From the NCBI RefSeq assembly GCF_900105175.1, contig NZ_LT629771.1, forward strand, positions 4,606,501 through 4,670,500: a DNA stretch of 64,000 bases, in the 5' to 3' direction. This DNA is from Jiangella sp. DSM 45060 (GTDB lineage: Bacteria; Actinomycetota; Actinomycetes; Jiangellales; Jiangellaceae). Under the pieces are notes generated by a model. It saw nothing but the letters and a program-made list of their open reading frames with translations. It was not told the origin of the DNA and did not search any database. Of the stretch, positions 43,646 through 53,100 are shown piece by piece. Position 1 is the stretch's first letter, and the number at the start of each line of letters is the position of its first letter. Both the position numbers and the translations under genes were made by a program.

Positions 43646-44562
43646 GACGCCACCGCCGTGGTGACCTGCTCGGCGCGACCTGAGGCGCCGTAGAGCCGCA
43701 GGAAAGAACGGACGGTCTCGGTCACCGCGCGCTTGCCTGCGACCAGCAGGTCGGTGTCCTTGTGCGACCCGACGAGGTCGTGCACCGACTCGGCACCGGT
43801 CCACGACCTGGTCCGGTCGACGACGGCGTCCAGGAACCGGCGCTTGAGCCGGGTGCCGACGTTGAACTTCGTCGCGCCCGCGGCGATCGCCGCAGCGACC
43901 GAGGCGTCCGGGAACCCGGTGCCGCCGTGGATCGCCAGCGGCGTCGGCACCGCGGACCGGATGGCCTGCAGCCGGTCCAGGTCGACGTCCGCGCTGCCGG
44001 AGGTGAGCAGGTGGACGTTGCCCACCGATACCGCCAGGCAGTCGACACCGGTGGTCGCGACGAACGCCGCGGCCTCGTCCGGGTCGGTGAGGCTGGCGTG
44101 GCTGCCGTCGATGCCGCCGTGGTACGCGTCGGGCAGACTGCCCAGCTCGGCCTCGACGGCCACCTCTGCCGCGTGCGCGGCGGCGACCAGCCTGGTGATG
44201 GCCGTCGTGGCCTGCTCCACTGGCCAGCGATGGCTGTCGATCATGACGGCGGTGAACCCGGCGTCGACGCCGGCCAGCGCCTGGTCCAGCGTGTGCGTCT
44301 CGTTGAGCAGGAACGCGGCCGTCACGTTCCGGCGCTCCAGCAGCGCCCGTCCGGTGGCGGCCAGCATCTCGATCCCGCCGGTGTCCAGCCAGGTGTCGGC
44401 GAGCATCGTGGCGCCGAAGCCGACGATGACCGGGGCGTCCTCCGCCTCGGCGGCGTCCAGGACCGCCTCGAAGGAGTAGCTGTCCCAGCTCTCGAAGTAG
44501 CCCAGCGCGTAACCACGAGCCCGCGCGTCGGCGAGCAGTGTGGGCAGCGGCACGAGTGGCAT
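43642..44562 (-). CDS. Class II fructose-bisphosphate-aldolase-family aldolase
   Basis: A 306-residue zinc aldolase of the Fba/GatY/KbaY type. It shows GYFESWDSYSFEAVLDAAE at the start, VMIDSHRWP, VEAELGSLPD, LAIHGGTGFPD (zinc His) and KFNVGTRLKR (phosphate-binding). The substrate should be a ketose bisphosphate or 1-phosphate prepared by the PfkB kinase just upstream (16 bp gap). ATG 44562 has GGGAGATC as ribosome-binding site. Confidence 0.85.
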   Translation of the reverse strand: MPLVPLPTLLADARARGYALGYFESWDSYSFEAVLDAAEAEDAPVIVGFGATMLADTWLDTGGIEMLAATGRALLERRNVTAAFLLNETHTLDQALAGVDAGFTAVMIDSHRWPVEQATTAITRLVAAAHAAEVAVEAELGSLPDAYHGGIDGSHASLTDPDEAAAFVATTGVDCLAVSVGNVHLLTSGSADVDLDRLQAIRSAVPTPLAIHGGTGFPDASVAAAIAAGATKFNVGTRLKRRFLDAVVDRTRSWTGAESVHDLVGSHKDTDLLVAGKRAVTETVRSFLRLYGASGRAEQVTTAVAS

Positions 44563-44578
44563 GTGATCTCCCTACGCG

Positions 44579-45562
44579 TCAGTGGCGGGTGTGTCCGGCC
44601 ACGAGTTCGGTCCCGTGGAGCGCGGCGAGCGCCTCGTCCCGGGTGGCGATGGTGGTGTGGCAGCCCAGCCCGCGGCAGGCGGAGGCACCCACCGCGGCGG
44701 CGAAGCGCACCTGCCGTTCGGCATCCCAGCCCGCGAGCATCCCGGCGACCAGCCCGGCGGTGAACGCGTCGCCGGAGCCGGATGCGTCTACCACGTCGAC
44801 GGCGGGCGGCCGGACCTGGAACGAGCCGCGGGCGTTGGCGAACAGCGCGCCGGCCGCGCCGCGGGTGATGACCAACGAGGCGCAGCCCCAGCCGAGCAGC
44901 ACCTCGGCCTGCCGGGCCGGCGCGTCCTCGCCGGTGAGCGCGGCCGCCTCGTCCTGGTTGGGCAGGAAGCAGTCGACGTGCGGCAGCACGGGCCGCAGGT
45001 CGCGGGCGGGGTCCGCGGCGCCGCTCGGCACGACGACGTCGAGGATCGTGCGGACGCCCGCGGCGCGCGCCGTGGCGAACAGCTCGGCCAGCTCCGGCGA
45101 GCGCACGCCCGGCAGTGCGAGGAAGCCGCCCACGACGAGCGCGCGTGCGCCTCCGGCCGCGGCGGCGATGTCAGCGACGGACAGCTCCGCGTTCGCGCCC
45201 GCGGTGTGGACGTAGCGGCGGTCCTCGCCGGTCACCGGCAGGATCACCGTCTGGGAGGTGGCCAGCCGCGACGAGGCCGCCACCCGCGTGACGTCCACGC
45301 CGCGCGCCGCGAGGTCGGCGCGCAGCCAGTCCCCCAGCCGGTCGGCGCCCGCCGTCGCCACGAGCGCGACCGGCACGTCCAGCCGGGCCAGGGTCGCCGC
45401 GGTGTTGGCCGCGCAGCCACCGGCGCCGAGCAGGAAGTCGTCCGTCGCCAGCAGCTCGCCGGGGACCGGCAGCCGCGGGAGCGGCGGGACGAACGTGTCG
45501 GCGACGATCAGCCCTGCGCAGACGACGGCCGGACGACGGCCGGCGGGATCGCTGCCGATCAT
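44579..45562 (-). CDS. PfkB-family carbohydrate kinase
   Basis: A 327-residue ribokinase-fold enzyme with GAGGCAANTAATLARL near the start and the catalytic DASGSGDAFTAGLVAG near the end. It phosphorylates a sugar, probably making the substrate of the adjacent aldolase. ATG 45562 is preferred over GTG 45568 because GGGAG lies five bases upstream of the ATG. First gene of the SorC-linked operon. Confidence 0.88.
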   Translation of the reverse strand: MIGSDPAGRRPAVVCAGLIVADTFVPPLPRLPVPGELLATDDFLLGAGGCAANTAATLARLDVPVALVATAGADRLGDWLRADLAARGVDVTRVAASSRLATSQTVILPVTGEDRRYVHTAGANAELSVADIAAAAGGARALVVGGFLALPGVRSPELAELFATARAAGVRTILDVVVPSGAADPARDLRPVLPHVDCFLPNQDEAAALTGEDAPARQAEVLLGWGCASLVITRGAAGALFANARGSFQVRPPAVDVVDASGSGDAFTAGLVAGMLAGWDAERQVRFAAAVGASACRGLGCHTTIATRDEALAALHGTELVAGHTRH

Positions 45563-45580
45563 CCACACTCCCTATCTTCT

Positions 45581-45605
45581 GCTCAGTTGTTGAGCGTATG
45601 CTCAA
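45581..45605. promoter_or_regulatory. Candidate SorC-type operator, copy 2 (tandem palindromes)
   Basis: Two overlapping palindromes share an arm: GCTCAGTTGTTGAGC (45581-45595) and TTGAGCGTATGCTCAA (45590-45605). They lie 19 bp before the kinase start and within the divergent promoter of the SorC-type gene. The first matches the site at 37183 in arms and spacing. Confidence 0.75.
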
Positions 45606-45690
45606 CGTACGGTCGCCGCAGACAGTCCGTCAAGGGCCCGGCGGACGCGGCTACGATTGGGCCCAGCCCAGACCCTCGGAGATGACTCCC

Positions 45691-46665
45691 GTGACCGAAT
45701 CGCCGCCCGACGCGCTGACGCCGTCCGTGGAGCTGCTGACCCGCGTCGCGTCGCTCTACCACCTGGAGGGGATGACCCAAGAGGAGATCGCCGCGAAGCT
45801 GGGGCTGTCCCGGCCCAAGGTGGGACGGCTGCTCAAGCAGGCGCGCGACATCGGCATCGTCGAGATCACCGTCCACGTGCACCCCTCGCTGGCGATGCCG
45901 CTGGAGAGCGAGCTGAGCGCGCGGTTCGGCCTGCGCGTCATCGTCGCCGGAGACCAGCCCGACGAGACCGCACAGCGCGCGCAGGTGGGCAAGGCGGCCG
46001 CGACTGCGCTCGATCGTCTGCTCATCGACGGCGCAACCGTCACGGTCGGCATGGGCCGCAACGTCAAGGCGGTCAGCGAGCAGGCCGCCGGGCTACGTCA
46101 GCGCCCCTGCACCGTGATCAGCGGCATCGGCGGATCGGCGCAGGTCGGCGACGGCCTGAACTCCAACGACATCGCCACCCGGCTCGCCGACGCCCTCGGC
46201 GGCCGGTTCGAGGGCGTCTACGCCCCCGCGTACGTCGAGAGCACACAACTGCGCGACACGTTCCTGGGCCATGCCGACATCGGCCGCACGCTGTCGCGGG
46301 CGAGCCACGCCGACATCGCCGTCGTCGGTATCGGTGACGCCGTCCCCGACTCCCTCGTCGTGCGCCTCGGCTGCATCTCGGCCGAAGAGATGGCCCGGCT
46401 GCGCGAGGACGGCGCGGTCGGCGACATCCTGGGCCACTTCGTCAACGCCGAGGGCGCCCCCATCGCCGAGTGGATCGAGCAGCGCGTCGTCGGACTCACC
46501 CGCGATGACCTGCGCAAGATCCCGCAGGTCATCGCGGTCGCGTCGGAGGCGACCAAGGCGCCGGCCATCCTCGGAGCGGTGCGCTCCGGGCTGATCGGCA
46601 CCCTGGTCATCTCCGTCACCACGGCGCGCGGCCTGCTCGCCGCCGCCCAGGCGCACACCCCCTAA
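45691..46665 (+). CDS. SorC/DeoR-type sugar-binding transcriptional regulator
   Basis: A 324-residue SorC-family protein. The N-terminal helix-turn-helix reads MTQEEIAAKLGLSRPKVGRLLKQAR. The sugar-phosphate-binding domain follows (GATVTVGMGRNVKAV, VISGIGGSAQVGDG, ADIAVVGIGDAVPDSLV). Members respond to phosphorylated sugars, fitting the divergent kinase-aldolase operon. GTG 45691 is chosen because CGGAG lies nine bases upstream; ATG 45682 is too close to it. Likely represses its own region and the 37183 site. Confidence 0.9.
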   Translation: MTESPPDALTPSVELLTRVASLYHLEGMTQEEIAAKLGLSRPKVGRLLKQARDIGIVEITVHVHPSLAMPLESELSARFGLRVIVAGDQPDETAQRAQVGKAAATALDRLLIDGATVTVGMGRNVKAVSEQAAGLRQRPCTVISGIGGSAQVGDGLNSNDIATRLADALGGRFEGVYAPAYVESTQLRDTFLGHADIGRTLSRASHADIAVVGIGDAVPDSLVVRLGCISAEEMARLREDGAVGDILGHFVNAEGAPIAEWIEQRVVGLTRDDLRKIPQVIAVASEATKAPAILGAVRSGLIGTLVISVTTARGLLAAAQAHTP

Positions 46666-47495
46666 GACCAGGCGGCGCCGCCCTGGTAGCACATGGTGCC
46701 GCCGCTCCAGTCACCGTCACCGGCGACGATCCGGTTCCGGTTGGAATGCGAGAGCCACGTCCCGTCGTTGGCCCTGGCCTCCTCCTTGACCCGGCCCAGC
46801 CCGGTCACGTAGAAGTAGCGCTCCCAGTGCCCGCTCTGCTGCTCCTCGACGACCAGCACGTCGGTGCGGACTCCGACGTCGCCGCCGAAGTCGAACGAGT
46901 CCGCGACGAAGGCGGACACCCGGGTGCTGACCGAGCCCTGCCGGGTCTGGGCGCAGGCGGGCGTCGAGTTGGGGTTCAGCGCGATCCAGTCGAACGTCTG
47001 CCAGTCGTGCACCAGGAACGCGCCCGGCGTCGGTGCGACGTCGTGGCTGACCGAGGCCCCGGACAGCACCGGGAGGCTCATGATCATCCCCACGGCCTGC
47101 GGCGGGTAGTCGGCGGTGCTGGGCGCGCCGCAGGACGTGCCGGGGTTGGCGAAGCAGCGCAGCCCGCCCGCGGACGCGTCGTGGTTGCGGACGACGCCGA
47201 CCAGCAGCGGCTGGTTGGCGTCGCGGGCGATCCAGTCGGTGATGCCGTGGGAGTAGCTGATCATGAACTCGTCGCCCGCGGCCGAGCCGCCCACCCAGCG
47301 GCCGTCCATGCACAGTCCGGAGCTGCCGAACTCCCCGGGCGTCTCGCAGAGCCGGTTCCCCGGCGCGGTCTGGGTGATGTAGTCGCGCACATCGACGGTG
47401 AGAACCGCCGGCGCGCCGCTCGATGACACACCGGAGGCCAGGAGCAGCGGCACGGCCGCCGCGAGGGCGAGCAGAGATCTGTGACTGGAGGACAT
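46662..47495 (-). CDS. Secreted protein of unknown function with several cysteines
   Basis: A 277-residue exported protein: signal peptide of about 29 residues (LLALAAAVPLLLASGV), then a mature part with Cys in RLCETPGEFGSSGLCMDG, RCFANPGTSCGA, PACAQT and TMCYQGG, suggesting disulfides. No domain is recognised. ATG 47495 suits the GAAGGGA site better than the in-frame ATG at 47501. It lies 20 bp after the TIM-barrel glycosidase gene, so it is probably the last gene of that operon and may bind or process the same carbohydrate. Confidence 0.7.
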   Translation of the reverse strand: MSSSHRSLLALAAAVPLLLASGVSSSGAPAVLTVDVRDYITQTAPGNRLCETPGEFGSSGLCMDGRWVGGSAAGDEFMISYSHGITDWIARDANQPLLVGVVRNHDASAGGLRCFANPGTSCGAPSTADYPPQAVGMIMSLPVLSGASVSHDVAPTPGAFLVHDWQTFDWIALNPNSTPACAQTRQGSVSTRVSAFVADSFDFGGDVGVRTDVLVVEEQQSGHWERYFYVTGLGRVKEEARANDGTWLSHSNRNRIVAGDGDWSGGTMCYQGGAAWS

Positions 47496-47515
47496 GGTCA
47501 TTCCCTTCGTGGGTG

Positions 47516-50179
47516 TCAGAGAAGGCTTGCCATGAGCGAGATCTCGCGTTGCTGGACCGCGGTCATCCGGGTGAAGAGCGGGTGGTCGTTCCAGGAGTAG
47601 GCGCCTGGCAGCCCTCCGCCGCTCATCGACTGCAGCATCGCCGGAATCACCGCGCTCAGCTGCCGCAGGTCGCGTGCCTCGACGCCGTCCAGCTCGTACC
47701 AGCCCCAGGAGAAGTCCCAGAGGGTGGAGGTCCCCTTGCCCTGGATGAAGTTCAGCCCGTTGAACTCCGGGTACATGATCGGCACGATGCCGTGCCGCGC
47801 AGCCCGGGCCGCGAGCTCCTCCCAGTCCGTGTCACCGGAGCTGTAGAGCGGCGCGATCCAGTCCAGGCCCGTCGTCTCGGCGTCGGCACAGTACTGCTCG
47901 ATCTGGCCGCACCGCGCCGCCAGCCAGTTGCTCGAGGCGAGACCGTAGTAGTTCGGGTCCGACGTGCCTTCCAGGCCGAAGTTGGCGAAGTAGACCACAC
48001 CGACCTTGGCCTCCGGGCGCAGCTGCTTGATCGCGCCGGAGACCGCGCCCAGCTGCCTGGCCAGCAACAGCGAACGAAAGGCGTCGTGATCGCTCAGCGC
48101 CGCCGAGCCCTCCTCCCAGCCGGCCGGGTAGTCCTGTGGCTCGACGTTGCTGAGCTGCGGGTCGATCTCCTCGATGGCCGCATGGCTCGCGCCCCAGGCC
48201 TGGTTGACCGCCGCCAGGCTGCCGTGCCGCTCGATGAGCCACTCCCGGAACGCCGCGTTGTCCTCCGGGCTGTACCCCGCCAGGCGGCGCGTCCAGACTC
48301 CGGTGCTGGCCTCCTCCCCGATGCCCACCGGGACCGACCCCGAGCTCGTCCTGTAGAAGAGGTCGCCCCAGCTCTCCTCGAGCTGCCGATACCACTCGGC
48401 CATCGCGTCGCCGAGACGCAGGTCGAGCGGGTCGACGTACCCGGCGGCGGCGCCGTCGCCTCCCAGGGTCAGCTCGATCCCGGTGCGGGCGGTCAGCGCC
48501 GGGCCCTGGTTCGTGAAGTAGAGGGACGGAATCACCTTGATGCCGACCTCCCGCGCCAGCTCGAGGCAGCGGATCGTCGGCGTCGTGTCGGCGGGCACGA
48601 ACTGCGGGAACAGCTGGAGCCAGACGGCCGAGTATCCGAGCTCCTTCATGGTCCGCAGGTCGTCGCGGATCTGCTGGTCCGGGTCGCCGGCGAACCGGAC
48701 GGCGCGGTAGGGGTAGTACCACGCCAGCAGCGGCACGTCGCCGGCCGCCGGGCCATAGTCGGCGGCGGCCGAGCGGAGGACGCGGCGTTTCGCTTGCAGG
48801 ACGTCCCGCCGCAGCCTGCTCGTGGAGACCGACACGGCCCGCTTGACCGTCACCACTCCGTCGGGGGTCGAGAGCTTGGCCGTGACCTGGGTGTCCCAGG
48901 CCGGCACCTGCACTGCGAGCACGCCGCGGTAGACCTGCTCGTTCTCGAGCACCTGGTAGGCGGCCAGGAACTCCTCATAGTGGTCCAGGATCTGCGGGAC
49001 CCGCGGCGGCGCGTCCCCGCCCACGGTCGTGTTGCCCGGCCACTCCGGATCGGAGTCGACGGGCGCCGGTTCCGTCGGCGCGGGCGGATCCGTCGGCTGG
49101 GGTTCCGCCGTGACCTCGATGGTCTTCCGCGCCGACGTGTTCGGATACCACGCGACGCCGTCGCGCACGATGGCCGCGGCGAACACGTGGTCCCCCGGCG
49201 TCGGCGGCGCCGTGATCGTGAAGTCGAACGTCACCTCCTGCCCGGGCGCGATCGCGTCGTCCGGGTCGAGGAAGACGCGCTGGGAGTCGGGGCCGTTGGA
49301 GTAGCCGCCGTTGAGATCGGACCAGGCGAAGGCGTTGGCGCCCTCGCTCCCGAGGCGATCCAACGCGGCGAGCGTCCAGGTCTGCGTGCTCAGGTTCTTG
49401 TAGGTCAGCGAGATCTGCATCGACTGGCCGGTCTGCAGCTTGTCCGGCAGGCTCATCGACTGCAGCGACGACGCGCCCGGCACGACGGTCACCGGAACGT
49501 CGAGGCTGGCGAAGACCATGCCCGGGTCGAAGTGGTTGAGCGACGCGTCGTTGTGCAGGTTGAGCGTGAACCTCAGCGTGTACTCCCCCGGGCTCATCGG
49601 CGCGTACACCACGCTCAGGTCGAATTCGCCGGACGGCGCCACGTCCTGCGCCAGCACCTGCATCGTCTCGGTGCCGACGTCGATGGTCGTCCCGTTGCTG
49701 TCGAGCACGACGAGCCGGGCGCTCACCATGCCGAGCCCGAGCGCCTTCCAGATGGTGTCGCCCGTGTTCGTCACTCGGACGTGGTGGCGCCGGAACGTGT
49801 TGTCGAATCTGGAGGTGAGGACCAGCGGACCGAACGGACCGATCTCGCCGGCGCCGGACTGGCCGCCGAGGTACTCGATGCTCGCCGTCATGTTCCCGGG
49901 GGCGAGGGAGTCGAAGAACGTCTCGTCGCCCGACTCGAACGCGTTCGCGCTGACGGTCACCGGCGCGTGTCCGCGGGGCGCCCGGACGACGTACTCGATC
50001 TCGAGTTGTTCGTACGCGTCGTCCCGCTCGGGGATCCGGAACTCTGCCGTGTACTTCCCGACCGACACGGTCTCGGCAGCGCGCCTGCCGCCGGCCGCCG
50101 CATGTCCCTCGGCGAGCACGGCGGCCGGTGCCGCCATGGCTCCGGCTTGAATCAGACGACGACGGCTGATGGGCCTCAT
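47516..50179 (-). CDS. Tat-exported multidomain TIM-barrel glycosidase-like protein (GH42/GH-A type)
   Basis: An 887-residue protein with a twin-arginine signal (SRRRLIQAG, then an Ala-rich stretch). Residues about 35-370 look like immunoglobulin-type beta-sandwich repeats (YTLRFTLNLHN, SISLTYKNLSTQT-like). From about 480 a barrel begins (PLLAWYYPYRAVRF, DLRTMKELGYSAVWLQLFPQF). Candidate catalytic Glu residues lie in VGIGEEASTG and MYPEFNGLN. The family resembles GH42-like and other GH-A retaining enzymes, but assignment is tentative. Start by ATGA overlap with the GH38 gene. Confidence 0.7.
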   Translation of the reverse strand: MRPISRRRLIQAGAMAAPAAVLAEGHAAAGGRRAAETVSVGKYTAEFRIPERDDAYEQLEIEYVVRAPRGHAPVTVSANAFESGDETFFDSLAPGNMTASIEYLGGQSGAGEIGPFGPLVLTSRFDNTFRRHHVRVTNTGDTIWKALGLGMVSARLVVLDSNGTTIDVGTETMQVLAQDVAPSGEFDLSVVYAPMSPGEYTLRFTLNLHNDASLNHFDPGMVFASLDVPVTVVPGASSLQSMSLPDKLQTGQSMQISLTYKNLSTQTWTLAALDRLGSEGANAFAWSDLNGGYSNGPDSQRVFLDPDDAIAPGQEVTFDFTITAPPTPGDHVFAAAIVRDGVAWYPNTSARKTIEVTAEPQPTDPPAPTEPAPVDSDPEWPGNTTVGGDAPPRVPQILDHYEEFLAAYQVLENEQVYRGVLAVQVPAWDTQVTAKLSTPDGVVTVKRAVSVSTSRLRRDVLQAKRRVLRSAAADYGPAAGDVPLLAWYYPYRAVRFAGDPDQQIRDDLRTMKELGYSAVWLQLFPQFVPADTTPTIRCLELAREVGIKVIPSLYFTNQGPALTARTGIELTLGGDGAAAGYVDPLDLRLGDAMAEWYRQLEESWGDLFYRTSSGSVPVGIGEEASTGVWTRRLAGYSPEDNAAFREWLIERHGSLAAVNQAWGASHAAIEEIDPQLSNVEPQDYPAGWEEGSAALSDHDAFRSLLLARQLGAVSGAIKQLRPEAKVGVVYFANFGLEGTSDPNYYGLASSNWLAARCGQIEQYCADAETTGLDWIAPLYSSGDTDWEELAARAARHGIVPIMYPEFNGLNFIQGKGTSTLWDFSWGWYELDGVEARDLRQLSAVIPAMLQSMSGGGLPGAYSWNDHPLFTRMTAVQQREISLMASLL

Positions 50180-53100
50180 GACTGTCCTCCAGAGGTGGGA
50201 TGAACGTGGTGTGGCGTGCGGCTGGCTTCGCCGCCGAAGCAGATCGTCCGTACCTGGTGCGCGTGCAGGTCGATGTCGACGACACCGTCGGCGTCCAGGC
50301 TCAGCGGCTCGAGGACGTCCTCGGTCGCCGTGGCTGCGGCCGCCCACAACGGCGCGGTCGCGCCGGCCATGGCCGGGTGTCGCAGCCGTACTCGCGCCGG
50401 CCGACCGGCGATCTCCTGCACTCGCGCGGTGACCCGAGCGCCGGTGCGGCCGGCGAGCAGGCTCACCACGACGTTGTCCGGGACGTCGACCTCGGCCAGG
50501 TGTCCGGACATCGGCAGGCTGCGCGGTTCGTCGTCGCACCGGTCGGTGTGCAGCAGATCGCTGACCAGTGCCGGGGCGCGCAGACCGCGACCGAGCCGTC
50601 CGGCTGCCGCGGCGTCGTATCGCTCCATCGGCTGGAACGCGTATCGCAGGCTGACGTGGCCACCCTGCTGCGCGGGCGTGTTCGTCCACCAGTAGTTGTT
50701 CATCACCCACGACAGCAGGGTCCCGTCGGCGGCGCGGAAGCTCCGCGGCCACCTGGCTCGGACGATGCCGGAGCAGGTGAACAGCGGCGCGTCGGCGGAC
50801 GACCAGGCGACGGTCAGCGCGTCGGAGCTGACTGTGACGGCGTTCTGGATGGTCAGCCATTCGTTGCAGGCGCCGGCCTGGTGATCCGTGGCGGGGTCGA
50901 CCCAGCCCTGTTGCCGGTCGTAGTGGACGGTGGGTTCGGTCAGCGCGAACGGGAACGCGACATAGACGGACTCCTTGGCCAGTGTGGGTTCCTTGTCGAG
51001 GCTGACCCGCACGTCGACGCGGTCGGTGTCGTCGTGCAGTTCCACCTCGACATCGACGTGCGGCAGGGTGGGCGCCGATCCGCAGGACGTGATCACCCAG
51101 CCCCATGGGGTCCGCCGGATCGCCCCCGTCCGCATGGCGGCCGGTCGGGTCGTCAGGTCCGGCAGCGGAAGTGTCGGGTCGTAGTCGTAGCTGCTGCTGA
51201 TCTCGTCGGCGTCGAGACCCCGACGCTCGGCGCTCCCGCCACCGGTCACGTACAACACCTGACCGAGCGACCACTCCTTGTCCTCAGCCAGCAGTTCCGC
51301 ACCGAGCGCTCGATGGTAGAGGCTGGTCACGGCGCCCGACCGCGGATCGAGGCGCACCAGATAGTGCGGGGTGTCCAGCGTTCCGGGAACGTCTTCGACC
51401 CGTCGCGGCGCGGCGCCGCTCACGCGTCGAAGCGGCAGCAGCCGGTACCCGAACGGCAGCAGCTCCGGCACCTTCACGCGCACCCGCCGCAGGCCGTCCA
51501 CGGCATCGCCCGGCTGGTCGAGTTCGAGGACTCGCCCCGCATCGTCGACGACCTCCTGGTCCTCCTCGATCTCCAGGTCGACGATGACGTCACGCGCCCA
51601 GCTCACGGCGTTCACGACCAGCACCGACGGCACCGCGTCGGTCGTGATCTGCTCGGCGAGCTGACTCAGCGCCCGCCGCATCTCGTCGGTCGCCACCCGG
51701 TGCCCGCGTCCGATCCGTGCCACCTTCCAGTCCAGCTGGTCGTGGCTGTGGTGGGAGTGCGGACGCGAGGTCGCGTGCGCCGACGTCCATGTGTGTTCCG
51801 AACCGACCAGCACGCATTCCCATGCCTCGTCGAGCGCGACGAGGTCGGGAACGAGACCGTCGCCGCCGGCGGCGGCCAGCGTGGCGACAGCCTCGACCAT
51901 GGGCAGCAGGGCCTGGGTCCGCCGGAGGACGGCCATCGCTCGCGCCTGGGTGCCGACGCCGTCCTCCCAGTAGCTGCCACCGTCGCCCTCGACGAGCGGG
52001 AGCCGGTCACGGAGCGGCCGGACCGCGTCGAAGTAGTCGGCGACGGTGGAGAACCGGAGCTTGGGCCACTCGTAGTGCGCGTTCCACCGGCCGACGACGT
52101 CGGCGTACCCGTGCGACAGATCCTCGTTGTCGGCGTGGGTGCCCACCAGCGGCAGGTCGCTCGGCAGGTAGTCGGGCCGCTCGTAGCGGCGCAGCAGCGC
52201 CGGCAGGCCCTGCGCCATGCCGGCCACCGTGGGAGGGTCGGCGCAGACGAAGCGCAGCTGGCTGTAGCAGTCGGCGAAGAAGGCTAGGACGTCGGCGCCG
52301 TCGGGTCCGCTCCACCGCACCGGCGACAGCAAGTGCAACGTGTCGCTGTCGGCGTTGCCTCCGCGGGTGTGGTTGGAGATGCCCATGAACGCGTCGATGC
52401 CGGCCGCCGCCAGGACCGACGGCAACGCCGACGTGTACGACGGAACGTCGGTCAGGTTGGCGTAGTCGACGGCGATACCGTGCTCGCGGCGCAGGCGGGC
52501 GGAGAGGTACAACGCCCGGTACAGATCCTCCAGCCCCGCCACACCTGACAACAGCAGCGCCCAGAACGCGTTGACCGACAACCGTCCCGCCCGCAGCGCG
52601 CGCATCGCGTCCTCGGCACGTTGCCCGCCGCGCGAGCGCAGGAACTGCTCGACGACGAACGACCCGTCGATCGAGAACGCGTAGCCGGCGTGGTCGCGCA
52701 CGATGCCCACGGCCTTGTCGACGTTGCGGCTGTGCAACTCGATCACCTTCGCCTGGGCGTCGGTGTAGCCGATGTCGAGGTGGACGTGCGGCATCAGGTG
52801 GACGGTCCACTTGCGGGCCGGCTCGACCTCGGTCGTGACCTTGTGGACGCCGGCGTGGGTGCGCACGGTCACGGCTGCCTGTGCCGGGCCGGTGAACTCC
52901 GGGACCCGGCACCGCAGCCGGACGTCGCCGAACTCGCGGCCGGCGACGTCGTGGCGCGACTCGTTCGACCCGATCCGGACGTCGACGGACGCGTCGCGCA
53001 GGTCCGGCACGTTCTCGATCAGGACGTCGGCCAGTTCGTCCACGCCGCCGGCCCCGTCGCGGACGTAGAGCGGCAGCATCGTCACCGTGACCCGCGGCTC

